Source: Methylobacter sp. (lineage in GTDB: Bacteria; Pseudomonadota; Gammaproteobacteria; Methylococcales; Methylomonadaceae). From it: 54,295 bases of DNA. The stretch spans positions 1 through 54,295 of the forward strand of contig NZ_JALOCF010000028.1 of NCBI RefSeq assembly GCF_023227905.1, given 5' to 3'. A model generated the notes under the pieces. The model saw only the letters and a list, made by a program, of their open reading frames with translations, ran no database searches and was not told the origin of the DNA. The translations under genes and the position numbers were made by a program. Shown piece after piece: positions 23,293-32,000 of this stretch. Each line of letters opens with the position of its first letter. Within the stretch, counting starts at the first letter, position 1.

Positions 23293-23727
23293 ATGAATGA
23301 AAACAGCACCCACCAGTGTCCTTTTTGCAAGGAGGACGTTAAGGCTGAAGCAACCAAATGCAAGCATTGCGGGTCACGGATCGCAGCAGCGCGACCGGAA
23401 CACGGCGGCATATGCCCATTTTGCAAGGAGGCGATTAATCCTGAAGCTGTTCTATGCAAGCACTGTAAATCCAACCTTCAAGCACCGAAAGACTGCGGCT
23501 GCTCAGAAGCGTCTGCTGGCCTCGGGCTCCTACGGTCGGTCGGGCTTCAGCGGCCTAGCACTGGCGTTTTGAGTGCCGAACGCGCGAATCAATGTGAAAC
23601 GTGGTGTGTTGGCTCGACTCTTATGTGCGCGTGTCCTGTCCATGTTCCGGGTATGGGTGATGGAATCATTATCTATGCCTGCGGCACTTGCATAAACGAT
23701 CCGATCATCACTGCCTTTGCTCCATAA
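23293..23727 (+). CDS. double zinc-ribbon, Cys-rich protein
   Basis: 144 aa. Two near-identical zinc ribbons open the protein: CPFCKEDVKAEATKCKHCGS and CPFCKEAINPEAVLCKHCKS. A linker follows (GLGLLRSVGLQRPSTG), then a Cys-rich tail: CETWCVGSTLMCACPVHVPG and IIYACGTCINDP. The tail has six cysteines in about 40 residues and no known fold. GGAAGGAGAAACCTT is a strong ribosome site. It follows another CxxC protein by 225 bases, so the two may be functionally linked. Disulfide, metal binding or a modified peptide tail are all possible. Confidence 0.65.
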   Translation: MNENSTHQCPFCKEDVKAEATKCKHCGSRIAAARPEHGGICPFCKEAINPEAVLCKHCKSNLQAPKDCGCSEASAGLGLLRSVGLQRPSTGVLSAERANQCETWCVGSTLMCACPVHVPGMGDGIIIYACGTCINDPIITAFAP

Positions 23728-24190
23728 TTCGAGGCTACGCATCACGTGGAAAATGAAGTCAGTTCTCACAGTCCAACATCGGCCTAACTTTGTGCTCCAA
23801 GCGTCGGCTGATCTGCATCGTTCAACGGCAGCTCATTGAATGCGCGGCTTTGAGTGTCGCTTAAGGAGGTTTTGGCTTTTTCATTCCCGCTCCAAATTTA
23901 CCCGATTCTCAGCTATATACTCAGCCAAAATAAAGCAAAAAGATAACCCGGCGTAGGCCCCGAAAGCTGAAAAGAAAAACCGTAGTATAACCACGCTCCA
24001 CATTGACCTCATTACAGTGTCGAATGCGTAATGGCAAGACCGGAGCCCATATTTCTAGAAGCGCTTGGACTCTGGGCCCGATCAGCACGGCTTGAGCAAC
24101 ACTCATGCGGCACCGCTTTCTTGTTGGAGAGTGACCATGTACATTGAGATTTCAACGGCGAGGTCACAGAAGCGAAAATCATATCCCACC
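23728..24190. other. gene-free region upstream of the alpha/beta hydrolase
   Basis: Nothing coding is supported. A TTAAGGAGG-like sequence lies at 23862, not followed by a usable start. The frame of the hydrolase is open back to 24065 but the residues there do not look like a protein N-terminus. Confidence 0.45.
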
Positions 24191-25045
24191 ATGGATCGTC
24201 CCGTTATTACCGGCCTTTCAGCCCTGCGCCGGTTTGCACGGGTGATGATCATTCTTTCTATCGAGGCTTGCGCTATGGCCCATGCGAATAACCCCACATC
24301 CGATCTGGAAGACAGTGTCTGCGGTATCGTGCGTGAACCGTTGGCTTTCTGGCAATTCCGGCAGGCCGCCGGAGCGCCCGATGCAAGCCGCATCCGGTCG
24401 ATACCCAACATCGAGCGGCTGTCGTTTACCACCCGCGATGGCCGCGAACTGGGCGGCTATAAGCTTCGCGCCGACCATCCTCAAGGTTATCTGCTGGTGG
24501 CTCAAGGCAATGCCATGCTGGCCGACCAGATCATGGGCGTGCTGAGCTTCTTCCGGGATTACGGGCTCGATGTCTACGTGTACGATTACCGCGGCTACGG
24601 ACTTTCCGAAGGCAAGAGCCGGCTCAAGGCCATGGTATCCGATTACCGGGAAATCGTTGCCGCCCTGAATGCCCAAGGCTATGGCCGGCGCTATCTCTAC
24701 GGCATGTCCATGGGCGGCGTTATCCTGACTAATGCTATCGGCCCAAGCGAGGACTATGACGCGCTGGTATTGGACTCGCCCCCTAGCCGGATTTCCGGTC
24801 TGGGCTGTCCCGAAGACTACGACCCGGTACGCAACTTGCCGCAAGACGGCGCCAGGCTGATGCTCATCATCGGCTTGAAAGATCGGGTGGTGCCGCCGGG
24901 AGACATCGAGGAGCTGTCCCAGATCCTGGAACAGCGGGGCGGCCGGGTGCTGAAATCGCCCGAGTTCGCTCATCCGTTGATGGACCTCGACCCGATCATC
25001 CGCCGACGGCGCTTACAGTCTGTCGCGGATTTTCTGGTGCGATGA
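24191..25045 (+). CDS. exported alpha/beta hydrolase
   Basis: About 284 aa with a signal-like N-terminus (RFARVMIILSIEACAMAHA, cleavage after AHA likely). The hydrolase fold shows YLLVAQGNAMLADQIMG, YDYRGYGLSEGKS, the nucleophile Ser in YGMSMGG, the acid in GLKDRV and His in EFAHPLMD. The substrate is unknown; the closest type is the BAAT/Fsh1-like exported esterase group. Codon use here is clearly richer in G/C at third positions than in nif genes, which hints at transfer. The stop overlaps the DUF2459 gene (ATGA), so the two act together or at least are co-translated. Confidence 0.8.
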   Translation: MDRPVITGLSALRRFARVMIILSIEACAMAHANNPTSDLEDSVCGIVREPLAFWQFRQAAGAPDASRIRSIPNIERLSFTTRDGRELGGYKLRADHPQGYLLVAQGNAMLADQIMGVLSFFRDYGLDVYVYDYRGYGLSEGKSRLKAMVSDYREIVAALNAQGYGRRYLYGMSMGGVILTNAIGPSEDYDALVLDSPPSRISGLGCPEDYDPVRNLPQDGARLMLIIGLKDRVVPPGDIEELSQILEQRGGRVLKSPEFAHPLMDLDPIIRRRRLQSVADFLVR

Positions 25046-25680
25046 ACCCCTTCGCAGCGCTTCTGATTGGCTTGCTGCTATGCTCCTCTTGTACGGGGGG
25101 CGCGAAAGCTCCTTCTTTTTCCGCTGAGGATGAGCCTCTTACCTCGATCTATTTGATCAACCACGGCAAGCACGCCGGTATAGTCGTCAGGAAGGCAGAC
25201 ATCCCCACCGGACTTTGGCCGGAAAGCAGCGATTTTCCCGATGCAGACTATCTGGAACTGGGCTGGGGCGACTGGGATTATTATCAGACGGATGATCCCG
25301 GCCTTTGGCTGGCCCTGAAAGCCGCCTTCTGGTCCACTGCCAGCGTACTTCATGTGGTTGGCGTTAAAGGCTCCGTCGCAGACCGGTTTGCCGGTTATGA
25401 AGTCATCCGGCTTGAGCTGGCGCCAGACAACTTCGCCAGGCTTGTGGCTTATATCCACCAAAGCTTTGCCAGAAACGGAGAAGCGAAAGCAAGACCAATA
25501 GGGCCGGGGTACGGCCTGGGCAGCCGTTTTTATCCCGCCCGAGGAGAATTTCACCTTTACAACACCTGCAATGGCTGGGTGGCGCGCGCTCTGGAGGCGG
25601 CTGGCTATTCGATGGGCGTTTTCCGTCCGGTCACGGCGGATCAGTTGATGGCAAAGGCTCGCCAATTCGCCGTGCAATAA
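25042..25680 (+). CDS. DUF2459 family lipoprotein
   Basis: 212 aa. A lipoprotein-type signal (ALLIGLLLCSSC) is followed by the DUF2459 domain: SIYLINHGKHAGIVVRKADI, LGWGDWDYYQTD, and FHLYNTCNGWVARALEAAGY near the end, which has a conserved Cys/Asn/His-type arrangement similar to papain/NlpC-like folds. Function is not established for the family. It overlaps the hydrolase gene and shares its GC-rich codon use. Confidence 0.82.
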   Translation: MNPFAALLIGLLLCSSCTGGAKAPSFSAEDEPLTSIYLINHGKHAGIVVRKADIPTGLWPESSDFPDADYLELGWGDWDYYQTDDPGLWLALKAAFWSTASVLHVVGVKGSVADRFAGYEVIRLELAPDNFARLVAYIHQSFARNGEAKARPIGPGYGLGSRFYPARGEFHLYNTCNGWVARALEAAGYSMGVFRPVTADQLMAKARQFAVQ

Positions 25681-26011
25681 TAAGCGTTAGTTCAAAAATG
25701 TGAGCGTTGGGTAGCCGATGCAGTCGCTTCAAACCATCGACTCCGACAGATTGAAAAAGTGGTCACTACCCTGTCAGACACTGACCGACAGGGTTCGACT
25801 CATTATAGACAGTCAAATTTGTTTAAAAAAGATAACATTTAAAGGGGTAGTCGATCTGAACATTAAAAAGAACGTGCCGAAAAGTGTACTGTTTACAGTC
25901 ATTAAGAGCCTGGTGTGCACGTGGTATTGAGGTTGTTTAAGCCCTCAAGCGTAAACGAGTCTGGATGTTCGGCCTTCCAGATCAAAGGCCGGGGACTCAA
26001 TCACTTAATGA
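25681..26011. other. gene-free region between converging genes
   Basis: A possible hairpin CCCTGTC ... GACAGGG lies at about 25769-25793, without a T-run. GGCCTTCCAGATCAAAGGCC near 25971 can also fold. A 70-codon open frame at 25718 has no ribosome site or protein-like features and is not called. Confidence 0.45.
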
Positions 26012-26743
26012 TCAATGCGTCAAGCCGCCACGCACTGCCCGTACTAAGGCTTCGCTGGTCTTAGGGGAGGTGTTTACGGCTCCAAAGTCAAAAGAGACGT
26101 GCCATGCCAAGTAGTTACGTTCGGAGTCGGACGTAGACGACCACCAATTCCCGCCAGAAATTACCCCGAAAGGTTGAGGCGGAACCACGAATATTGGATC
26201 GATTGCGGGGCTGAGTCGGCCATAATCCACAATACTCTGCAACTCCTTTACATTCGGCACCCGCCAGTCACAGTGTCCTGCATAGCAAGGCTCGGTATTC
26301 AAGCCCTTGATGAAAACATCAAAGGCATCGCCCCATGTGTAAGCGTTGTCCGCATCGTGTGCATTGGTCGGATCTTCCAGCATATCCCAGTTAAGCTTCT
26401 TTTCCCACTCCAGCTTAGTATTGTCATCAGTGATGGTATCGCCATTATCGGTGTAGTGCAGGAGGCCACCGGCTTGAATTTCGCCGTCCTGACCCGTGCC
26501 TGCGCAGTTGATTCTCTGACCGGAGCCACCTGCGCTCCAGCACTCCGTTTGGCCGGTCGCTGGGAACTTTTCCGCGCTCGCCAAGTCGGCTTTGCACTGG
26601 TTTAAATCCGCTTGACACCGCGGCAACCCTCCGGCCGCGGGTGGGACCACCGGATTAGCCGCCCCCGCTGTGCTGATCAAGCCCAGGGCTAGGACGCTCT
26701 GTACGAGCAGGAAAATCGGTTGTCTGGCAATCATTTTTTTCAT
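26012..26743 (-). CDS. secreted DUF1566 (Lcl C-terminal-like) protein
   Basis: 243 aa. Signal peptide MKKMIARQPIFLLVQSVLAL with cleavage after AGA. A Cys-containing linker (CQADLNQCKADLASAEK) is followed by the DUF1566 fold: GDTITDDNTKLEWEKKLNW, WGDAFDVFIKGLN, CDWRVPNVKELQSIVDY and NWWSSTSDSERNYLAWHVSF, ending ALVRAVRGG. Such domains occur in secreted adhesin-like and lectin-like proteins; the ligand is unknown. It seems monocistronic with AT-rich upstream DNA. Confidence 0.82.
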   Translation of the reverse strand: MKKMIARQPIFLLVQSVLALGLISTAGAANPVVPPAAGGLPRCQADLNQCKADLASAEKFPATGQTECWSAGGSGQRINCAGTGQDGEIQAGGLLHYTDNGDTITDDNTKLEWEKKLNWDMLEDPTNAHDADNAYTWGDAFDVFIKGLNTEPCYAGHCDWRVPNVKELQSIVDYGRLSPAIDPIFVVPPQPFGVISGGNWWSSTSDSERNYLAWHVSFDFGAVNTSPKTSEALVRAVRGGLTH

Positions 26744-27401
26744 AGTTGTTACCTCTAAAATTAGTGGAGTCGGATTGTTCGTATGGCTGCCGGCGGCTAC
26801 CAGCCGTCCCGAGAACAGTGAATAGAAATTTCCAATGCACCTTCTTCCAAGTTACTCGACTGCTCGAGTTCCTCGCTTTACACTTATTATTTCAAGCTCA
26901 GAGATTGTGGTAGATTCTCGGTCACGGCAGTGTAAAGCCCTTAAGATGTGGTGAATGTCAGAACCACATCAATTAAGCCTTAACTACTGGCATAGTAAGC
27001 GCTAGATCTAGTAATAATAACAGCCTGTAAGATAAAGAATCCATGTGTCAGAGTCATGACCCAAACGGGTCAAATTAATCAGACTTCCGCAGAGGCCATG
27101 CCTGCGCCCTCTACCCTACCCATGACTCGCTGTGATCTAATCTGACCCTCACTTGGATTCCCCTACGGGGATTTTTTATGCTCGATAGAGAATGGGGTGG
27201 CAGATTAAATAAATCTGATTAAAAACCGCTTTGTTTGCTAGAGGAGCATGAGCCCAATAAGGCATGATACGTGGGCCGCATTTGGCAACCACGCCAATCC
27301 GCATGTTGGGCAACAATCATAAGCACCGGATGCCCCACGACGGCGATTATCGACTATGGCTACGGCAAGCTATTTTCTCAGGCGCTTTCGACACACTTGG
27401 C
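26744..27401. other. 650-base gene-free region
   Basis: Low-complexity AT-rich stretches upstream of the DUF1566 gene. At about 27155-27177 the sequence GGATTCCCCTACGGGGATTTTTT can form a short hairpin followed by six T on the plus strand, a terminator-like signal with no plus-strand gene just upstream. The GTCAAATTAATCAGAC and GTGATCTAATCTGACC boxes at about 27069 and 27131 are related to each other. No gene supported. Confidence 0.5.
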
Positions 27402-28310
27402 TTAGCGGGCGAGGGTAACTTGTAACAGCACATTTCGGGTATTGTTGCTCCAGGTGAGCTCATGGAGGTCAAACTCATTAGCGTTCTGCCTGTCGCCGTC
27501 ATCTAATTTGATGCCCAATTTGCTGAGCTTAAAATGGGTTTTATTAATGCTCAACAACTTGGCCGGGTTTTCGATGCATCCGATCAGGGTGTCCAGATAA
27601 ACATCCGGGTTGGCCAGACTCTTTACTCTAGACTCGTATGAATCATCGTCAGTCTTGAAAGCTTGATCGTTCATGCGCAGCGTCAGCTCTTGCTTAACCT
27701 GGGCCACTGCGTAATCAAACAGATACTTTTTTAGTGCCGTGCTTAGCTCTGCACTGCTGGCGCAAGGAGTATGGATTTTGTGCGAAGCGAAATTGACCGC
27801 CTGTTGCGGAACTTCACGAATGAGCATATTGCCTTGCATACCTATGCCCAGCGTTTCCTTTTCACTCTTGGTGGCAGTTAACAACGCATACAATACCGGG
27901 ACTTGATATTTACTGTGGGCGCGCAAAAAGACATTCAGACTGGGGGTGGTGTTAAACAGCTTGTCGATGTCGTTGCTGTTGACGAACAGGGCGTTGACGA
28001 GTGGATCAGTCCCAAATGCGTTCAGGTTCAAGTCGACGGGTGGCGGAATCTCATTAGCGACCTGAAGGACATGGTTGTACAGTCCCCGCACATGTTCCCT
28101 TAACTTATGGGCGTAACCTTGTACGGCTCGCATCTTACTGTTTGACGCATCAACGAAACTTTCGACGATCTGCCGGTCTTCCGCCGCCAGTGGCACCACG
28201 TCGTGAATATGGCTGCTCAGGCTGCTGACAAGGTTTTGCATGTGATCTAATTGGTCGTCGAAAAACGTTATAAGACTTAAGGCTTCGAGAGTTCGCCTAT
28301 CGTTGTTCAT
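27402..28310 (-). CDS. hypothetical protein
   Basis: 302 aa from ATG 28310 (MNNDRRTLEALSLITFFDDQ). Mostly helical in the first 110 residues with coiled-coil tendency (HMQNLVSSLSSHIHDVVPLA, YAHKLREHVRGLYNHVLQVA). The C-terminal part is mixed, ending NNTRNVLLQVTLAR. No membrane segments and no recognised motif. The frame is open to 28388 but the upstream residues are unlike protein. A structural or scaffold protein is one reading; I cannot say more. Confidence 0.6.
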   Translation of the reverse strand: MNNDRRTLEALSLITFFDDQLDHMQNLVSSLSSHIHDVVPLAAEDRQIVESFVDASNSKMRAVQGYAHKLREHVRGLYNHVLQVANEIPPPVDLNLNAFGTDPLVNALFVNSNDIDKLFNTTPSLNVFLRAHSKYQVPVLYALLTATKSEKETLGIGMQGNMLIREVPQQAVNFASHKIHTPCASSAELSTALKKYLFDYAVAQVKQELTLRMNDQAFKTDDDSYESRVKSLANPDVYLDTLIGCIENPAKLLSINKTHFKLSKLGIKLDDGDRQNANEFDLHELTWSNNTRNVLLQVTLAR

Positions 28311-28388
28311 GACCGTCTCTTCCCATGCGGGTACCAGGCGGGAAGGTTTAACTGGGTATTGAAAAAGGCCATTTATATGTAAGTTCAA

Positions 28389-29072
28389 TCATAAGAGCTG
28401 TTTACTTCAGGGGCATTGCTGATGCGCTTTTTCAACAGCCTATTAGCATTAAGAGGGTTGGCGGTTGCTTAATTTTAACCCACCCACTATCAACAGCAAG
28501 GTCTTCTTACTAATTGGGTTTTTAATGCTTATTTTGAGAGAGCGTCTGTTTTGGTCGGTTACGCTGGTTTGCGCTCCAGATTGGGAACCAGCATAAAGCT
28601 CAGGCAGTAAGCCGGGTAGGATGGATAGGGCGATAGCGACTCGTTAGAGCACGCAGTGAAACCTATCCTGCTGCGCTATGGCGTTCCCAAGTAGCGCACT
28701 CGTCGTTATTTTAGTATAGGCGCTGGAATGACAGCCTCGGATGTAGGCTGGACACGTGCGTCCTGCGATTAACGCGGGGGCAGGCTTATTCTCCTGCCTG
28801 CGGGAGATATATGTGTATAAAGACGAGAGACAATGAGGTAAAAACAAACGAGCGAAAAAATGAGCAATGGCAAAAATGGCAGAGGATAACTTGAAAGGGC
28901 AAAGACGGTAGCCGAGTTAGCACCATTGAACGATAAGCCGGCGCTGGACGCCCAGTGATCCGCATGAAGTTCGTTGATTATAGCTACACAATAAATCAAT
29001 AGCTTGTGCTGTGCTAACAATGCAAACGAACTTCTCGCTGGGCACTTACCGGCAGGGAAATTAACATAAAGT
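28389..29072. repeat. 700-base gene-free region with repeat fragments
   Basis: Contains GCTCCAGATTGGGAACCAGC (about 28571-28590), a GTAGGATGGATAGG ... GTGAAACCTATCC element at 28617-28675 related to the one at 8847, and inverted CGAACTTC/GAAGTTCG near 28965 and 29030. The pair ATGAAGTTCGTTGATTATAGC and ACGAACTTCTCGCTGGGCAC bracket a stretch with GCCCAGTGATCC that also pairs with CTGGGC. No open frame is supported. Confidence 0.5.
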
Positions 29073-29103
29073 AACGCCCCCGTTATGAAAATAACGGGGT
29101 GTT
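29073..29103. terminator. rho-independent terminator (bidirectional hairpin)
   Basis: Stem AACGCCCCCGTTAT with loop GAAA and ATAACGGGGTGTT, 13 pairs with one G-T-type mismatch, followed by ATTTTAATT on the plus strand. It begins 4 bases after the stop of the minus-strand membrane protein at 29107, so it ends that transcript. Confidence 0.75.
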
Positions 29104-29106
29104 ATT

Positions 29107-29307
29107 TTAATTACCTTCGGTACCAGTAACGTTGCTGGTTTTTCTCTTTTCTAAATTTTGAAAAGTTTCAGATTGCAACTGCTCTACCGCACCACTTTGC
29201 AAATGCTTGGTTTCGTCCTTTTTAAGCAGTACAACTAAAACAATCACAGCAACAATAGCAACGCCAGCGATATACCATGTGTAGTCTTTTTCTTGTTCTT
29301 CAGCCAT
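29107..29307 (-). CDS. small single-pass membrane protein
   Basis: 66 aa. MAEEQEKDYTWY, then a membrane helix IAGVAIVAVIVLVVLL, then KKDETKHLQ and a polar tail. Positive charges after the helix predict a cytoplasmic C-terminus. TGCGAGGATTTTAAA is a good ribosome site and a strong hairpin terminator follows, so this is a complete one-gene unit. No family recognised. Confidence 0.65.
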   Translation of the reverse strand: MAEEQEKDYTWYIAGVAIVAVIVLVVLLKKDETKHLQSGAVEQLQSETFQNLEKRKTSNVTGTEGN

Positions 29308-29956
29308 TTTAAAATCCTCGCAGTTTATTTAATTATATTTTGTTCCCTTTCCTCAAAGGGGGCTTGACTGGACAAAGTGATATACAGGTCTGCAATCGGC
29401 CGAAAATGTTCATACATTATCAGGTCAAAAATTGCTCACCTATCACCCCGCCCACAGCTCAACATTACATATTCAGAGCTAAATACACAATATGTAATGA
29501 TACCTAATAGTTACTAACTCAAAAATCGGCGGCTTTTATGCGCATGTAAACAATTCGTAAAGTTTTACCGATCTTTCACTGACTGCCTGGTTTTGGCCGA
29601 GCTACGTCATCCGCGAAAGACAGAGTCCGCCCCATTGCGGTCTATCGCTCCAGCTGATTCAATGGCAGCAATTTGATCATTACTGGCCATCATTACTTAT
29701 CGCCGATGATATACGGAAAGAAAAATCATATGTTGATCAAGAAATTATCGTGTAGAAGAGCATTTGCCGGTAGATATACGCTTAACTATTTAATTCCTTG
29801 TTAAGCGTTCGGTGTGAAAGCAGTCAGTTCGATTTGCTTGCATGAGTGTTGATGGTTGCGGTTTAGTTTGTGAATAGTGCAACATATAGCCTCACCGCAA
29901 CGCGGTGATTCAGCTAAAACCCTATACACTGAGCTGTACAGAAAAGGAGAGACTAG
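29308..29956. other. 650-base region before the cassette-like genes
   Basis: No gene is supported. At 29779-29808 CGCTTAAC and GTTAAGCG face each other 13 bases apart. These match attC core-site sequences but are too close for a normal attC. CTCACCGCAACGCGGTGA at 29891 is a short hairpin just before the cupin gene. I found no integrase gene or fragment. Confidence 0.45.
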
Positions 29957-30439
29957 GTGAGAATTTTTTTGATAGCTGTAATTATTATTTCTTTCGCAGG
30001 TTCTGCATTAGCTCAGGATAAAATCGATCGCATGGGCGCTGTTACCATGGAATCATTTACGCCGGATACGGTTAAGTGGAATGACGAACCGATACTACCT
30101 AAAGGTGCCCAAAGTGTAGTTCTAGTCGGTGACCCAAACAAGGCAGGTGTTTTTATCGCTTGGCTGAAATTTCCGTCCAATTATCCGATTCCACCCCACA
30201 TACACCCATTTACAGAAGTCATTACAGTCCTGAGCGGCAAATTAGGAAATGGCATCGGTGAAACATTCAACACGAAGAAGGGTGAGATGCTTAAAGCAGG
30301 TTCCAGTTTTGTGCTACCCGCAGGTCACACTCATTATGTCTGGACAACTGATGAGGAAACAGTTATTGAGCTAATCGCCACAGGGCCATGGGGTATTACT
30401 TATACGAATCCTACCGATGATCCCCGTAACAAGAAATAG
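29957..30439 (+). CDS. exported cupin-domain protein
   Basis: 160 aa starting at GTG with AAAAGGAGAGACTAG upstream. Signal peptide RIFLIAVIIISFAGSALA, then one cupin barrel: PPHIHPFTEVITVLSGKLG gives the first metal His/His/Glu motif and LPAGHTHYVWTTDEETVIEL the second. Probably binds a metal; the reaction is unknown. Followed 46 bases later by an attC-like site, as in integron gene cassettes, which commonly carry such small stand-alone genes. Confidence 0.82.
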   Translation: MRIFLIAVIIISFAGSALAQDKIDRMGAVTMESFTPDTVKWNDEPILPKGAQSVVLVGDPNKAGVFIAWLKFPSNYPIPPHIHPFTEVITVLSGKLGNGIGETFNTKKGEMLKAGSSFVLPAGHTHYVWTTDEETVIELIATGPWGITYTNPTDDPRNKK

Positions 30440-30485
30440 GGCGTAGGTAGTGTGAACTTGCGAACCCCAGCAAAATTTAAATCAA

Positions 30486-30545
30486 GCTTAACCCAGCGCT
30501 CCAGCGGACTCCGCTAATACTCCACCGCTGAGCTTTACGTTATGT
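30486..30545 (+). other. attC-like site 1
   Basis: 60 bases starting GCTTAAC and ending GTTATGT, with inner CAGCGGAC and CCGCTGAG arms that pair. The left core fits RYYYAAC, the right core fits GTTRRRY except one base. The inner box CAGCGGAC is identical in site 2. Confidence 0.55.
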
Positions 30546-30577
30546 CGCAAGACGACTTATCACAATGGAGAATAGAT

Positions 30578-31063
30578 ATGGTGAAGCAAGCAAAGAACAC
30601 GATTTGCCTTTGGTACGACCGCGACGCCGAGGACGCGGCGCGATTTTACGCCAAGACCTTTCCCGATTCATCCGTTGGTGCGGTGCACCTCGCACCGGGG
30701 GACTTTCCGTCAGGGAAGAAAGGGGATGTGTTGACAGTCGAGTTTACCGTGATGGGAATTCCCTGCCTCGGGCTCAATGGCGGACCCGAGGTCAAACACA
30801 ACTGGGCATTCTCGTTTCAGGTCGCCACCGCTGACCAGGCCGAAACGGATCGTTATTGGAACGCCATCGTCGGCAACGGCGGCGAAGAGAGTGCGTGCGG
30901 CTGGTGCAAGGACAAATGGGGCCTGTCCTGGCAGATTACGCCGCTAGCTCTGACGAAAGCAATTACCGATCCCGATACCGCTGCTGCCAAGCGCGCGTTC
31001 GATGCGATGATGCAGATGAAAAAGATCGACATCGCTGCAATCGAGGCGACGCGCCGCAGTTGA
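30578..31063 (+). CDS. VOC family (PhnB-like) protein
   Basis: 161 aa from ATG 30578 (site GGAGAATAGAT). The start QAKNTICLWYDRDAEDAARF and ALTVEF-like TVEFTVMGIPCLGLNGGPEV, then GWCKDKWGLSWQITP are typical of the PhnB / 3-demethylubiquinone-9 3-methyltransferase-like branch of vicinal-oxygen-chelate proteins. The last part (PDTAAAKRAFDAMMQMKKID) also matches. The substrate is unknown. GC-richer than the cupin gene next to it, so the two have different origins. Lies between two attC-like sites. Confidence 0.85.
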   Translation: MVKQAKNTICLWYDRDAEDAARFYAKTFPDSSVGAVHLAPGDFPSGKKGDVLTVEFTVMGIPCLGLNGGPEVKHNWAFSFQVATADQAETDRYWNAIVGNGGEESACGWCKDKWGLSWQITPLALTKAITDPDTAAAKRAFDAMMQMKKIDIAAIEATRRS

Positions 31064-31121
31064 AGCATTTTGGAGGCGTGCATGCCCTTCTATCGAAGTC
31101 GTTCCGTGGCGGCGCGGTACG

Positions 31122-31172
31122 ACATAACCCGCCAATGCAGCGGACCGGCCGCTGATCGGCCTTACGTTAAGC
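31122..31172 (+). other. attC-like site 2
   Basis: Begins ACATAACCCGCC and ends TTACGTTAAGC. The right core GTTAAGC fits GTTRRRY exactly. Inner arms CAGCGG and CCGCTG pair across GACCGG. This is the layout of an attC recombination site, though short (51 bases). Confidence 0.6.
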
Positions 31173-31203
31173 TTTATCGCAACCAACCCAAAGGAGAAAC
31201 ATC

Positions 31204-31605
31204 ATGAAATGCAATCAAAGTAATCCCGTCGTCTGGTTTGAAATTTACGTACAAAACATGGAACGTGCCAAAGCATTCTATGAAGCCGTACTCGCAGTTA
31301 AACTGGAAAAAATGCCTGCTCCGACTGAGGACATGAATATGGAGATGTGGAGCTTTCCTGCGGACAACGACGCTGCTAAAACCACTTATGGCGCGTGCGG
31401 AATGTTGGTGAAAATGGAAGGTGTTGCCTCTGGATGTGGTGGCACGTTAGTTTATTTTGCCTGTGAAGACTGTGCTGTAGAAGCCGCCCGTGCTACCGAA
31501 AATGGTGGCAGTATTTTCAAAGAAAAAATGTCCATCGGCGAACACGGCTTTATTTCGCTGGTGTACGACACTGAGGGCAATATGATTGGTCTTCATTCAA
31601 TGTAG
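31204..31605 (+). CDS. VOC (glyoxalase/bleomycin-resistance-like) protein
   Basis: 133 aa. Metal-binding fold seen in VVWFEIYVQNMERAKAFYEA, GGTLVYFACEDCAVEAARAT and FISLVYDTEGNMIGLHS, the last holding the terminal Glu/His region. AAAGGAGAAACATC precedes the ATG. Same superfamily as the previous gene but only distantly similar. The cysteines (EDC, GC) may be incidental. It lies between attC-like sites 2 and 3. Confidence 0.87.
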   Translation: MKCNQSNPVVWFEIYVQNMERAKAFYEAVLAVKLEKMPAPTEDMNMEMWSFPADNDAAKTTYGACGMLVKMEGVASGCGGTLVYFACEDCAVEAARATENGGSIFKEKMSIGEHGFISLVYDTEGNMIGLHSM

Positions 31606-31631
31606 CCAACATGTCACCTGTTTAACATTAT

Positions 31632-31708
31632 GCTCAACCGGAGCGCGGTTATAATCCGGTTTTATTTTTCAGTTTCCCGTGCCGTGCCCAGTTAGCTCTA
31701 CGTTGAGC
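31632..31708 (+). other. attC-like site 3
   Basis: 77 bases from GCTCAAC to GTTGAGC: both cores fit RYYYAAC and GTTRRRY exactly and are perfect inverse complements. CGGAGCGCGGTTATAATCCGG gives the inner stem. Length is typical for attC. Confidence 0.7.
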
Positions 31709-32000
31709 GGCAGCTTTCTGGCTCTCACCTGTCATTGACCTGATATATTGGCCGACCGCTTTTGGCCGGTTGTTACCAGTCGGGGTGGCATTGTCGAACC
31801 GTTATTTATACTTGATACTCCTTTGATTAAACAGCGCAACGGAGTTTCGGTTTAGTCATCCCGCTCCTTCATCCAATACCGTAATGTCGGGCAACGATTA
31901 CAGCGGTTGCCCGACGTACAAGACTACGCCGGATTAGGTCGGCCAAGAAACCTTTGTAATTGAGGGAACAATAATTACAAAAGGGGATTAGAAAAATCAA
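31709..32000. other. gene-free stretch after the cassette run
   Basis: About 290 bases without a supported gene. CCGACCGCTTTTGGCCGG (near 31752) and TTGCCCGACGTAC are short fold-back or repeat fragments. No further attC-like core pair was found. Confidence 0.45.

Noticed and set aside
25718..25930. 70-codon open frame on the plus strand
   Set aside because: No ribosome site, unusual composition and no protein-like pattern; it lies between converging genes.
29779..29808. Short pair CGCTTAAC/GTTAAGCG as a fourth attC site
   Set aside because: Only 13 bases separate the cores, too short for the attC folded structure; may be a remnant or chance.
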